Assembly (NCBI GenBank): GCA_964647355.1
Contig: CAZYGK010000004.1
Location: forward strand, 38,334 to 102,333
Direction: 5' to 3'
From: SZUA-430 sp964647355
Lineage (GTDB): Bacteria > Pseudomonadota > Alphaproteobacteria > Micropepsales > Micropepsaceae
DNA: 64,000 nt
Under the pieces are notes generated by a model, which saw nothing but the letters and a program-made list of their open reading frames with translations, did not search any database and was not told the DNA's origin. The position numbers and the translations under genes are program-made. Below are positions 57,029 through 64,000 of this stretch, one piece after another. Numbering within the stretch: position 1 is the first letter of the stretch; each line of letters opens with the position of its first letter.

Positions 57029-57517
57029 ATGGGTCACGTCATCGCCACCTTCATCGCCAAGCGCCATGCGGCGGCGGCGCTATCGCGCGCGCTGGGTGAC
57101 GCGCCCGTCTACAAGCTGAACCATGCTGAGCTCCTGGTCATACCCGTCAGCGACGATGCATTCGACGCCGTCTTGGTCGCCAAGGGCGAAAGCGCGCCAG
57201 CGGGTACTGAGTTCTGGCGCCTCAACGAAGCGCTGATGGAAGTCGCCGCCGAAGTCTCCGCGAACTTCGGCCCCGTCGCCTACGCCGAGACCGACTACTT
57301 CGGCGGCACCGGCGTTCAGAGCGCCGCCGCCTGGATCCAAGGCAAGCTCGCCATGCCGCCGACGACGCACCCGGCGGGGCCCATCAACGCCGCCCTGCAC
57401 ACGATCGGCCTCGAACGCGCAAACGGCCTCGACGAGTTCGATACGCTGGGACTGGGCGACGTCCGCCGCATGGACGCGTTCGAAGACCGCACACCGGAGG
57501 CGCTGGAGCCCGCATGA
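57029..57517 (+). CDS. Hypothetical protein
   Basis: A 162-residue protein (MGHVIATFIAKRHAAAALSR) with a beta-alpha start and a central acidic helix (FWRLNEALMEVAAEVSANFG). A conserved-looking segment follows, YAETDYFGGTGVQSAAAWIQ, then a C-terminal GLGDVRRMDAFEDRTP. There is no signal peptide or membrane helix. No family is recognised. The ATG at 57029 follows AAGG; an upstream in-frame start lies within the preceding gene. Confidence 0.65.
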   Translation: MGHVIATFIAKRHAAAALSRALGDAPVYKLNHAELLVIPVSDDAFDAVLVAKGESAPAGTEFWRLNEALMEVAAEVSANFGPVAYAETDYFGGTGVQSAAAWIQGKLAMPPTTHPAGPINAALHTIGLERANGLDEFDTLGLGDVRRMDAFEDRTPEALEPA

Positions 57518-57858
57518 CGGCGAAGCTCCTCATCGCGGCCACGCTCCTGCTCGCCGCTTGCACGTCCTCCGCACCGGGCACGGAGCGCTTCACCGGCCTC
57601 TACGCCGACGGCTTCGAGATGCAAGCCTTCACCGTCGACGGGCGCGGCGAGACGTGGTGGGCCCACCTCGAACCGGAAGCGCGCGCTGCGATCGACGCCG
57701 CGAAGGGCCCGCAACCGCGCGTCCCCTTCGGCTTCCGAATCCGTGCCGAAATCGAAGGCCGCTTGAGCGAACCCGGCCACTACGGCCACCTCGGCGCCTA
57801 CCCGCGCCAGCTCACGATCACCCGCGTGATCAGCGCGAAGCTTGAATCTGCGCCTTAA
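57514..57858 (+). CDS. Small lipoprotein, unknown
   Basis: A 114-residue protein with a signal peptide and lipobox (LLIAATLLLAAC, Cys16). The mature domain is beta-rich (FTGLYADGFEMQAFTVDGRG, VPFGFRIRAEIEGRLSEPGH, LTITRVISAKLE), typical of a small OB- or barrel-like lipoprotein. It overlaps the previous gene by 4 nt (ATGA), so it is coupled. Confidence 0.78.
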   Translation: MTAKLLIAATLLLAACTSSAPGTERFTGLYADGFEMQAFTVDGRGETWWAHLEPEARAAIDAAKGPQPRVPFGFRIRAEIEGRLSEPGHYGHLGAYPRQLTITRVISAKLESAP

Positions 57859-57921
57859 GCCCCCTTGAAACCCCGCCGCCCCGCTCTAACTCCGGTCGAA
57901 TGCACGGGCCGGGCCCCTCTG

Positions 57922-57942
57922 GCAGGCGTTTTTTGCGCCTGC
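57922..57942 (+). promoter_or_regulatory. 5' UTR hairpin upstream of the TerC gene
   Basis: GCAGGCG (57922-57928) pairs with CGCCTGC (57936-57942) around a T-rich loop. It lies 55 bp before the TerC start. TerC and related Mn2+ exporter genes often carry a manganese riboswitch (yybP-ykoY), so this leader is worth folding. I could not match the riboswitch consensus, so the riboswitch is not claimed. The stem could also end transcription from the upstream gene. Confidence 0.35.
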
Positions 57943-57996
57943 GATGTCGGACGTGCTGCTTCAAAGCCATAGCCACCCGAACCGGAAGGGGTCCCC

Positions 57997-58998
57997 GTGG
58001 AATTCATTGCAGACATCGCCTTTGGCGATTTTTTGGGTAAGCCCGTTTGGGCCTGGTTTCTGTTTCTTGCCATCGTAGGGGCCATTCTCGCCTTCGACCT
58101 CGGCATCTTCCACCGCAAGGCGCACGTGATCTCAGCTCGCGAGAGCATGCTCCAATCGTCCGTGTACGTCCTGATCGCGCTATCGTTCGGCGCCTTCGTT
58201 TGGGCATCCTACGGCGCGGAAAGCGGAATGAACTGGCTGACCGCCTATCTCGTCGAATACTCGCTCGCGCTCGACAACATCTTCGTCATCGCGCTCGTCT
58301 TTACCTATTTCGCGATCCCGCGCGAGTTCCAGCACCGCGTCCTGTTCTGGGGCATCTTGGGCGTGATCGTCCTGCGCGCGATCATGATCTCGCTGGGTGC
58401 GGCGATCGTAACCGAGTTCCACTGGGTGCTCTACCTGTTCGGCGCCTTCTTGGTCTTCACCGGTTTGAAGATGCTCTGGCTCGTCGACAACAAGCCCGAC
58501 ATCGCTTCGAACCCCGCGCTCGTGTTCCTGAAGAAGCATATCCGGTTCACGGACCAGATCCACGGCGAGAAATTCTTCGTCCAGCTGCCCGACAAGAAGA
58601 CCGGCCGCATCGTCGCGCACGCCACACCGCTGTTCCTGGCGCTTTGCGTGATCGAGTTTGCCGACATCATTTTTGCGGTGGACTCGGTGCCGGCCGTGTT
58701 CCTGATCACGACCGACCCCTTCATCGTTTACACGTCGAACATCTTCGCGATCATGGGCTTGCGCGCCCTGTTCTTCACGCTGTCGGCGATGATCGAGCGC
58801 TTCCACTACCTGAAATACGCACTCGCCCTCGTCCTCGTCTTCATCGGCGCGAAGATCTTCATCGCACAGGTCACCGGCAAGATCCCCTCGGAGATCTCGC
58901 TCGGCGTCACCTTCGGCCTCCTCGCCGGCGGCGTCGTCTACTCGATCTACAAAACCCGCAAAGCCGAGCGCCAAGCAGCGCTCCAACCGGCGGAGTAA
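57997..58998 (+). CDS. TerC family membrane protein
   Basis: A 333-residue protein with seven to nine helices. The TerC signature is EYSLALDNIFVIALVFTYFA (acidic residues in helix) and IEFADIIFAVDSVPAVFLIT, and the central FHRKAHVISARES is typical of Alx/TerC. TerC proteins export Mn2+ and protect against metal or pH stress. It starts at GTG 57997 after GGAAGGGG. A repeat element follows its stop by 10 bp. Confidence 0.92.
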   Translation: MEFIADIAFGDFLGKPVWAWFLFLAIVGAILAFDLGIFHRKAHVISARESMLQSSVYVLIALSFGAFVWASYGAESGMNWLTAYLVEYSLALDNIFVIALVFTYFAIPREFQHRVLFWGILGVIVLRAIMISLGAAIVTEFHWVLYLFGAFLVFTGLKMLWLVDNKPDIASNPALVFLKKHIRFTDQIHGEKFFVQLPDKKTGRIVAHATPLFLALCVIEFADIIFAVDSVPAVFLITTDPFIVYTSNIFAIMGLRALFFTLSAMIERFHYLKYALALVLVFIGAKIFIAQVTGKIPSEISLGVTFGLLAGGVVYSIYKTRKAERQAALQPAE

Positions 58999-59008
58999 CC
59001 AAGAAGAC

Positions 59009-59130
59009 TCACACGAAGCAACGAAGAAACAAAGCGAGCCCTTCTTCCGGCGCGAAGCGCCAGCAGCAGCGGCGCTTTACCCTCGGCGCAAAAGGAAGCG
59101 CACCCTTTGTTTCTTCGTTGCTTCGTGTGA
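59009..59130. repeat. 122-bp element with perfect 26-bp terminal inverted repeat
   Basis: Positions 59009-59034 and 59105-59130 are perfect reverse complements (TCACACGAAGCAACGAAG... arms). The interior has shorter palindromes around GGCGCGAAGCGCC. A diverged second copy is at 59911-60024 and a partial arm at 56686-56713. No reading frame or transposase lies inside, so it looks like a small non-coding repeat family. Confidence 0.85.
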
Positions 59131-59190
59131 TCCTAACTGAGTGCACCAGCGCGAGCGCGCTGTGCCTCGCTATCGCATGGCTGCCCTCGC

Positions 59191-59829
59191 CTACGCCTTC
59201 GGCGCCAGATCCTTCCAGATCGGCTCGAACTCCGCCTTGACCTTTTGGTAGCTCGCGCGTTCGTTCGCGCGCTTCCAGTAGGCGGCGATGTTCGGGTGAT
59301 CGGCGAACGGCGCCGACATTTGCGCGTAGTACATCACCGGAATCGCCGCGCAATCGGCCATCGAGAAGTTTGGCCCGCACAAGAACGGCCCGCGCGAAAG
59401 CGCCTGATCCCAATAGCCGTACGTGATGGCGACATACTTGCGCGCCTTCTCGGCCTTCGCCTCGTCCTTCGGCCGGAACCCGATCTTCTGAAACAAGAGC
59501 TCGATCGCCGGCTCGTTGTAGTAGAGGTCGGTCATGCGATCCATGAAGCGCACGAAGCGAGCCTGCTCGCGATCCTCGGGGATGAGCCGCGGCGTGCCCG
59601 GAAACTTGTCCTCGAGATACTCGATGATCGACGTCGACTCCGGCACCTGCCAAGCGTCGTTCGGCTTCAGGAACGGCACCTTGCCGATCGGATTGATCTT
59701 CTCGTAGGCCGCCTTCCCATCGGGCGACATCAGGTTCACGAGCTGCGGCTCGAACGAAACACCCTTCTCGTAGAACGCAAGCAAAGCCTTCTGCGAATAC
59801 GTCGAGAGCGGGCTATAGTAGAGCTTCAT
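59191..59829 (-). CDS. Glutathione S-transferase family protein
   Basis: A 212-residue GST. The N-terminal thioredoxin fold is KLYYSPLSTYSQKALLAFYE with S/Y near residues 6-11 as glutathione site, then NPIGKVPFLKP with the cis-Pro, and ESTSIIEYLEDKF with the E-S motif for the gamma-glutamyl group. The C-terminal helical domain includes YLEDKF...FSMADCAAIPVMYYAQ. The ATG at 59829 has GGAGG upstream. It may conjugate electrophiles or act with the nearby acyl-CoA genes; unknown. Confidence 0.92.
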   Translation of the reverse strand: MKLYYSPLSTYSQKALLAFYEKGVSFEPQLVNLMSPDGKAAYEKINPIGKVPFLKPNDAWQVPESTSIIEYLEDKFPGTPRLIPEDREQARFVRFMDRMTDLYYNEPAIELLFQKIGFRPKDEAKAEKARKYVAITYGYWDQALSRGPFLCGPNFSMADCAAIPVMYYAQMSAPFADHPNIAAYWKRANERASYQKVKAEFEPIWKDLAPKA

Positions 59830-59910
59830 TGGCAACCTCCAAAGATCCAACGCCTCTTACGCCCCGAGCCCCAATCGTTGCCAATCACATTTGCGGAAAC
59901 ACAAGCTTTC

Positions 59911-60024
59911 TCACACAAAGCCACAACGCGGTCTGATCTTCGGCGCACAGCGCCATCATGACCGATGACGCACCTCCGGCGCGTCGGGGGAAGCACCCTT
60001 CGTGTCTTTGTTGCTTCGTGTGGT
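59911..60024. repeat. Diverged copy of the TCACACGAAGC repeat element
   Basis: The left arm TCACACAAAGCCACAA (59911-59926) and right arm TTGTTGCTTCGTGTGG (60009-60024) resemble the arms of the 59009-59130 element, and the interior shares GGCGC palindromes. The copies are about 0.8 kb apart and flank the GST gene. Confidence 0.65.
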
Positions 60025-60028
60025 CCCT

Positions 60029-60907
60029 CTAAAGCACCAACCGCACGCGCCGTTCCGCGGGCGCGATGCTGACGCTGACGCCCGCATCGAAGCGCATGGC
60101 GTCGGCCTCGATGCCATCGGCGAAGATCGTGCCCTCCATGCGGCTCTCGACGACGAGCGGCTGATCGCGCGTCACGCGACCCTCGGTGATCGTCGCCCCG
60201 AACCCGCGCCCCGGCCACGCTTCGCGCACGACGAAGTGCAGCTCGTCCGCGGCCGGATCGAACCCGGCCTCGGCACCGCGCAGCGACTTCAGCCAGCCAG
60301 TCGAACCCGTGCCTGTCGATACGATAAGGCCGCTCGACGATTGCACCTCTTCCGCCTGCCCGAACGCGATGCGATAGCGCGCCGATTGATGCGTCGCGAC
60401 GCCGACGAAGATGTCGTTTAAGCCGCGTAGCACCTGCCGGTCCGATGTTTGCGCCTCGGCAAGCGTCGCCTCGCGCAACGGGCGGCGATCCGAGAGCACA
60501 TCGTTCAAAGCCTGCGCAAAGCTGTCCACATTGAAAGGCAACAGTGCGCCCTCGATCGTGGCCGGATCGGGGTTCACCCCGGCGATCGGCTGCCCGTCGA
60601 GATACTTGCCGACATTGGCGACAAGCCCGTCTTGGCCCACCGCGACGACAAGGTCGTGCGGCTCGAACAGAAACTGCGCCACCATCGCACGGTCGATCTC
60701 GGCAAGCTTCACGTCGGCGGGAAGCGACTTGCGGATCCGTTCCACGGCGCGCGACTGCGCCGTGTCCTCGACCTCCGCCTTCGCGAAGTCCGCACGGCCG
60801 CGCTTCGACTGCGCCATGGCGAACTTGGTCTGCCCCTCGCTGCCATAGCGTTGGACGAACACCTGCTTGGCGGTTTGCCGGGTCAGAAGGACGACGCGCT
60901 GACGCAA
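60029..60907 (-). CDS. NAD kinase-like protein (ATP-NAD kinase family)
   Basis: A 292-residue protein. The nucleotide-kinase-like core has DLVVAVGQDGLVANVGKYLD (a modified GGDG; here GQDG), PIAGVNPDPATIEGALLPF and the NAD-kinase hallmark SSGLIVSTGTGSTGWLKSLR. The N-terminal ~80 residues are a divergent helical region. The altered GGDG suggests a different substrate or weak activity. It starts 3 nt after the SPFH gene stop, so they form a tight operon; I have seen SPFH-NAD kinase pairs in other bacteria. Confidence 0.82.
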   Translation of the reverse strand: MRQRVVLLTRQTAKQVFVQRYGSEGQTKFAMAQSKRGRADFAKAEVEDTAQSRAVERIRKSLPADVKLAEIDRAMVAQFLFEPHDLVVAVGQDGLVANVGKYLDGQPIAGVNPDPATIEGALLPFNVDSFAQALNDVLSDRRPLREATLAEAQTSDRQVLRGLNDIFVGVATHQSARYRIAFGQAEEVQSSSGLIVSTGTGSTGWLKSLRGAEAGFDPAADELHFVVREAWPGRGFGATITEGRVTRDQPLVVESRMEGTIFADGIEADAMRFDAGVSVSIAPAERRVRLVL

Positions 60908-60910
60908 GGC

Positions 60911-61828
60911 CTACTCCGCCTTCGTGCCGCTCAACTGATTGGCAAGCCGTTCCATCGCATCGGCACCCAGCGACAGCGACGTCAGCGTCGTCTCGCGGTT
61001 CGCCCAATCCTTGAACGCCATCGCGTAGATGTGCGAGGCCCCAAGCTCCGTCCACGGCTTCAACCGGATGCGCGAAGCCTCGGCGTCGGCGGTCGCCTCC
61101 GCCTTCTTCGTTTCGGCATTCGCCTCGGCCACCTTGCGCCGCTCCGCCTCCAGCGCCTGCTCGTTCGCAAGCGCCCGCTCGGCGAGTTCGCGTTTGTTGG
61201 CTTCCTCGCGCAGCTTCAGATCGTGCTCGTCCGTCGTCGCCGCGCGGCGCCGTTCGAACATCGCCGCGTCTGCTTGGCGCAGCAGCTGCTCGCGCAGGTT
61301 CGCCTCCAGCGCCTTCTTGATTTCGGGCGTGGGTTTGAGCGCCAGCACCAGCACCCGATCGACCGCGATCCCGTCGGCCGCAAGCCGCTTGTCGTCGCCG
61401 ATGCCCTTGACGATAACCTGCGAAAGCTCGTCGGACTTGTTCAGCGCCGCATCCAAGGTCGAGCGCACGAGCGCGTCCCGGCAAGCCGTTTGCGCGATCG
61501 CCCGCAGACGCTCAACGATCTGCTTCATCGGCTCGGCCCGATGCGCGCCGGTCGCAAGGTCGATCGAGAAATCCTGCTGCTTCGCCGCGACCGCAGGCTC
61601 CTTCACGCGGAACGAGATCAACCCCTGGATCGTGATCGTCTGATAGTCCGCCGTCATCGCTTCGACGGCGAAAATCTCGTCGCGCGCATCGGTCGGCACC
61701 GCAGCCGCCGTCGCGAACGGCATGTAAACGAACCCCGCAAGCCCCACACCCTGCCGGCGCACGCGGCCGCCCGAATAGAGGATCATGTAATCGGTCGGGC
61801 GGGACTTGATGTAACGAAAGCCAAACAT
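60911..61828 (-). CDS. SPFH (stomatin/prohibitin/flotillin) domain protein
   Basis: A 305-residue protein. The SPFH domain spans ~10-200 (GVGLAGFVYMPFATAAAVPT, VEAMTADYQTITIQGLISFR, VKGIGDDKRLAADGIAVDRV), then a coiled-coil tail (RREANKRELAERALANEQAL..., about 205-265). It probably oligomerises at the inner membrane or a protein complex; no transmembrane helix is obvious. GAGG near 61835 supports ATG 61828; an upstream in-frame extension is basic and not supported. It is followed by the NAD kinase-like gene. Confidence 0.85.
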   Translation of the reverse strand: MFGFRYIKSRPTDYMILYSGGRVRRQGVGLAGFVYMPFATAAAVPTDARDEIFAVEAMTADYQTITIQGLISFRVKEPAVAAKQQDFSIDLATGAHRAEPMKQIVERLRAIAQTACRDALVRSTLDAALNKSDELSQVIVKGIGDDKRLAADGIAVDRVLVLALKPTPEIKKALEANLREQLLRQADAAMFERRRAATTDEHDLKLREEANKRELAERALANEQALEAERRKVAEANAETKKAEATADAEASRIRLKPWTELGASHIYAMAFKDWANRETTLTSLSLGADAMERLANQLSGTKAE

Positions 61829-62183
61829 GGTACCTCGAGACGGTGGTGACGGCCGCGGCACAGGCCGCTCGCGCGGCGGACGCCGTTGCTGCTGCTGAAG
61901 TTCGCGCATTGCACGGTTTGGCATACTTGCGCGGCGGGAGGAACGTGCGGCCGCACTCGCCTCACAGGCGAAAAACGCCCGTCGGTTGATCATCCGGCAG
62001 ACGCCGTTCGAACCCGCAGGCCGCCGCCAAAAGCGAAAAGTGTTGGCGGTTAGCCATAGTCGGCGACCAACCTAAGGTTCCGCAACGTCTCGATATTGCT
62101 CAACCCCAAGTTTCATGTTCCGCTCCTGACGGTATTGGCACGTCCGAGGGGAAAACGGACGGTCAAGTTTGATGGGGGACTTC
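61829..62183. other. Gene-free region upstream of the protease autotransporter
   Basis: About 355 bp with no supported gene. A 6-bp inverted repeat (CGTCCG at 62141-62146, CGGACG at 62156-62161) lies near the protease start. The strong TGGGGGAC at 62173-62180 serves the next gene. No convincing promoter boxes could be fixed. Confidence 0.45.
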
Positions 62184-64000
62184 ATGCACAAGTTCACGCG
62201 CCTCGGCGCGCTGCGCTCGCTTCTTCTCGCGGGCACGGCATTTCTCGCACCTGCCGCCTTCGCCCAGGAAGCGCCGGCGGAGCAGCCGCCGATGCTGTTG
62301 AACTTCGAATTCGAAGCCGAAGACATCCAACCCGTAGCGGGCACGTTACCGCTTGCTGACTACGAAACCACCTCGCCGCTGCAGAACATTGCCGAGATGC
62401 TGCGCGAGCGCGGCTTCGACGTGACGTTCGAGAGTCTTCGTCCGGCGATGAATTGGCGCGACGATCTCGGCTCACCGGTCGGCCAGTTCGACTCGACGAA
62501 CACGCGCCCAAGCGTCGGCATGGTCAACATGTTGCGCGACGACACGAACGCCAGCCTTGGCTTCTGCTCCGGCACTCTGATCAATGCCCGCTTCTACTTG
62601 ACGGCAGCTCACTGCGTGCGTGACGGCATCGTCCCTGACGCGGTGGTGCGCGCAAGCATCAACTTCAACCCGGCGACAGGGGGCATCTTCACAGGCCCCG
62701 GCACTCGCAACGCTGTCAGTATCGTGACCCCCGGCGCTTACGACCCATTCAACTTCTTCTTGGGCCAGGACCTTGCCATCATCGCCCTCGATCGTCCGGT
62801 TTACAACATCGCGGGATCGCCGATTGCGACCACCACCACAATCGGTCAGACGCTCAACATTGTTGGTTATGGCACGGCTGGTACCGGCACGCTGCCCAAT
62901 CAAATCTTCGACGGCCGCCGCCGAATCGGAACCAACTTGAACGAAGGCATTTTCATCACGGATCTCGCCGCGACCGGTACGGTCATTTTTGCGGACTTTG
63001 AAGACCCGCTGAATCCGGCCGGGACGGACTTGTTCGGAACGCCGACCGTTACCACACGCGAAGCGGCTGTGGCCCCCGGCGACTCCGGCGGCCCGATCTT
63101 CGACTCGTCCGGTCGCGTCCTCGGCGTCGCGTCGGGTGTCGTCACCATCGGCGTCGCCGGCTGGGGTTACGGCTCGGCGCCGTTCTGGACGAACCTGACC
63201 GAAGCGCAATATCAGACCTTCATAGCCGCCAACGATCCGCTGCGCTTCTCCTCATCCGCAGCATCGGGCGCCTGGAGCGCAGGCGCCACGTGGAGCGGCG
63301 GCATCACGCCGGACAACACGTTCGGCGGCTTCGACGATCCGTTCGCGGTCGCCGACTACACGGTCGGCCAGCGCTTCTACAACGTCACGATCGGCGGCGG
63401 ACACACGGTCACGCTGAACGACTTCCGCGACATCGACATTTTCAATGTCAGCGCCGGTTCGACGCTGAATGTCGCTGGTGGCTGGCTCGACTTCTGGGGT
63501 CAGTCGAGCGTGAGCGGCAACCTCGTCGCGAACGGCACGCTGTTCTCGCTCGACCCGGCCGGCTTTGGCGTCTTGACCGTCAATCCGACCGGCCGTTTGT
63601 CGGGCACGGGCAACATCTTCGCCCCGGTCATCAACCGCGGCACCGTCGCGCCGGGCAACTCGATCGGCACGCTCGGCGTTTCAAGCTACACGCAAGCCGG
63701 CGCGTTGCTCGAAATCGAGATGAACAACCTCACGGGCGACCTGCTGAACGTCACGAACACCGCCTCGCTCAGCGGCGCCGTCAGCTTCCAGCCGTTCGGC
63801 GCAAGCCCCGTGCTCGGTCAAACGCACACGTTCCTGACCGCGGGCACGCGAACCGGCACCTTCACGTCGGTGGTCGACCTGATCCCCGGACCGCTGTTCC
63901 CAGTCGTGGACTACGGCGCGGGCTTCGCGCGGGTCACGATCGGCAATCTCTGCACGTTCTCGGACAACAGCGTGAACACGCCGGTCTGCGGCGCGCTCAG
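62184..64000 (+). CDS. Trypsin-like serine protease autotransporter (truncated by window end)
   Basis: The first 605 residues of a secreted protein that runs off the right edge. A signal peptide (MHKFTRLGALRSLLLAGTAF, ending APAAFA) precedes a chymotrypsin-fold domain: LTAAHC with His143, DLAIIALD with Asp196, and PGDSGGPIFD with Ser301. The passenger then has repeated beta-helix turns (SAAASGAWSAGATWSGGITP, VTIGGGHTVTLNDFRDIDIF, NVSAGSTLNVAGGWLDFWGQ, GTVAPGNSIGTLGV) of autotransporter type. The outer-membrane barrel is expected past the edge. ATG 62184 follows GGGGGA; an in-frame ATG at 62172 would add MGDF. Confidence 0.9.
   Translation, partial: MHKFTRLGALRSLLLAGTAFLAPAAFAQEAPAEQPPMLLNFEFEAEDIQPVAGTLPLADYETTSPLQNIAEMLRERGFDVTFESLRPAMNWRDDLGSPVGQFDSTNTRPSVGMVNMLRDDTNASLGFCSGTLINARFYLTAAHCVRDGIVPDAVVRASINFNPATGGIFTGPGTRNAVSIVTPGAYDPFNFFLGQDLAIIALDRPVYNIAGSPIATTTTIGQTLNIVGYGTAGTGTLPNQIFDGRRRIGTNLNEGIFITDLAATGTVIFADFEDPLNPAGTDLFGTPTVTTREAAVAPGDSGGPIFDSSGRVLGVASGVVTIGVAGWGYGSAPFWTNLTEAQYQTFIAANDPLRFSSSAASGAWSAGATWSGGITPDNTFGGFDDPFAVADYTVGQRFYNVTIGGGHTVTLNDFRDIDIFNVSAGSTLNVAGGWLDFWGQSSVSGNLVANGTLFSLDPAGFGVLTVNPTGRLSGTGNIFAPVINRGTVAPGNSIGTLGVSSYTQAGALLEIEMNNLTGDLLNVTNTASLSGAVSFQPFGASPVLGQTHTFLTAGTRTGTFTSVVDLIPGPLFPVVDYGAGFARVTIGNLCTFSDNSVNTPVCGAL

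Noticed and set aside
57859..57996. A possible yybP-ykoY (manganese) riboswitch before the TerC gene
   Set aside because: A hairpin exists and the gene fits, but I could not match the consensus motif, so I only list the hairpin.
59826..61484. A 552-codon minus-strand frame across the SPFH and kinase genes
   Set aside because: It is an alternative frame of the same strand with Arg/Ala-rich translation and no domain; the SPFH and kinase frames carry the motifs.
1..64000. CRISPR arrays, tRNA or rRNA genes, prophage modules, complete insertion sequences
   Set aside because: I saw no regularly spaced repeats, no tRNA-like arms, no transposase or integrase genes, and no rRNA-like sequence.

Overview
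The window looks like a stretch of alphaproteobacterial chromosome. It is GC-rich, uses GTG starts often, and packs genes tightly with many 4-nt start/stop overlaps. It encodes a PleC/DivJ-style sensor kinase, a DUF1289 protein, Omp25-type small barrels, autotransporters, TadE/TadG pilus genes and many acyl-CoA enzymes. Caulobacterales (Hyphomonadaceae-like) is my guess from gene content only. I see no rRNA, tRNA, CRISPR array, prophage or complete insertion sequence.

Layout. 0-4 kb: the 5' part of a CNT nucleoside transporter, a small membrane protein, an SDR of the HSD17B4/FabG type, two outer-membrane barrels and an HPP protein. 4-12 kb: two leftward acyl-CoA catabolic operons. One is crotonase-GNAT-ABM-acyl-CoA dehydrogenase-SDR. 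The other is a large/small acyl-CoA dehydrogenase pair. A histidine kinase lies between them. 12-17 kb: DUF1289, MOSC and Lgt-like genes, a short HGGXTG-type gene whose 3' end carries a long perfect hairpin, a radical SAM protein resembling archaeal tetraether synthase (Tes/MJ0619), and five overlapping genes for small two-helix membrane proteins that look related to each other. This is the most novel-looking locus. 17-21 kb: a classical autotransporter, an SDR and a membrane-anchored unknown. 21-27 kb: a LOG-family hydrolase, an Ntn-hydrolase (proteasome-fold)-like protein with a small partner, and a leftward Rieske-SDR-DsbA/GST-kappa operon facing a SufR-like Fe-S regulator across a 77-bp intergenic region. 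27-35 kb: a cold-shock/VOC fusion, a second divergent cold-shock-like protein, a cysteine-bearing envelope protein, a GIY-YIG-like protein, an Na+/H+ antiporter, DUF1365, Yip1 and peroxiredoxin-like proteins.

35-40 kb: a leftward set of ParA, ribbon-helix-helix-like, TadG and two TadE genes, followed by small envelope proteins. 40-50 kb: DUF4424, a CPA1 antiporter with a cyclic-nucleotide domain, two coupled MFS transporters, then crotonase, acyl-CoA synthetase, ChaC and MaoC genes. 50-60 kb: MsrB, an AAC(6')-like GNAT, a ParDE module with a clear promoter and operator, a GH5 endoglycoceramidase-like enzyme, cytochrome b561, a lipoprotein amidohydrolase, two probable manganese-handling proteins (GDT1 and TerC), small proteins and a GST. 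60-64 kb: an SPFH-NAD kinase pair and the 5' part of a trypsin-like autotransporter that runs off the right edge.

The main metabolic theme is beta-oxidation-like breakdown of acyl-CoA thioesters: acyl-CoA synthetase, three acyl-CoA dehydrogenases, two crotonases, MaoC and several SDRs. This fits growth on branched, cyclic or steroid-like acids, but the substrate cannot be read from the sequence. Several families of hairpin repeats lie between genes, and five tail-to-tail gene pairs share exactly 4 bp at their stop codons.
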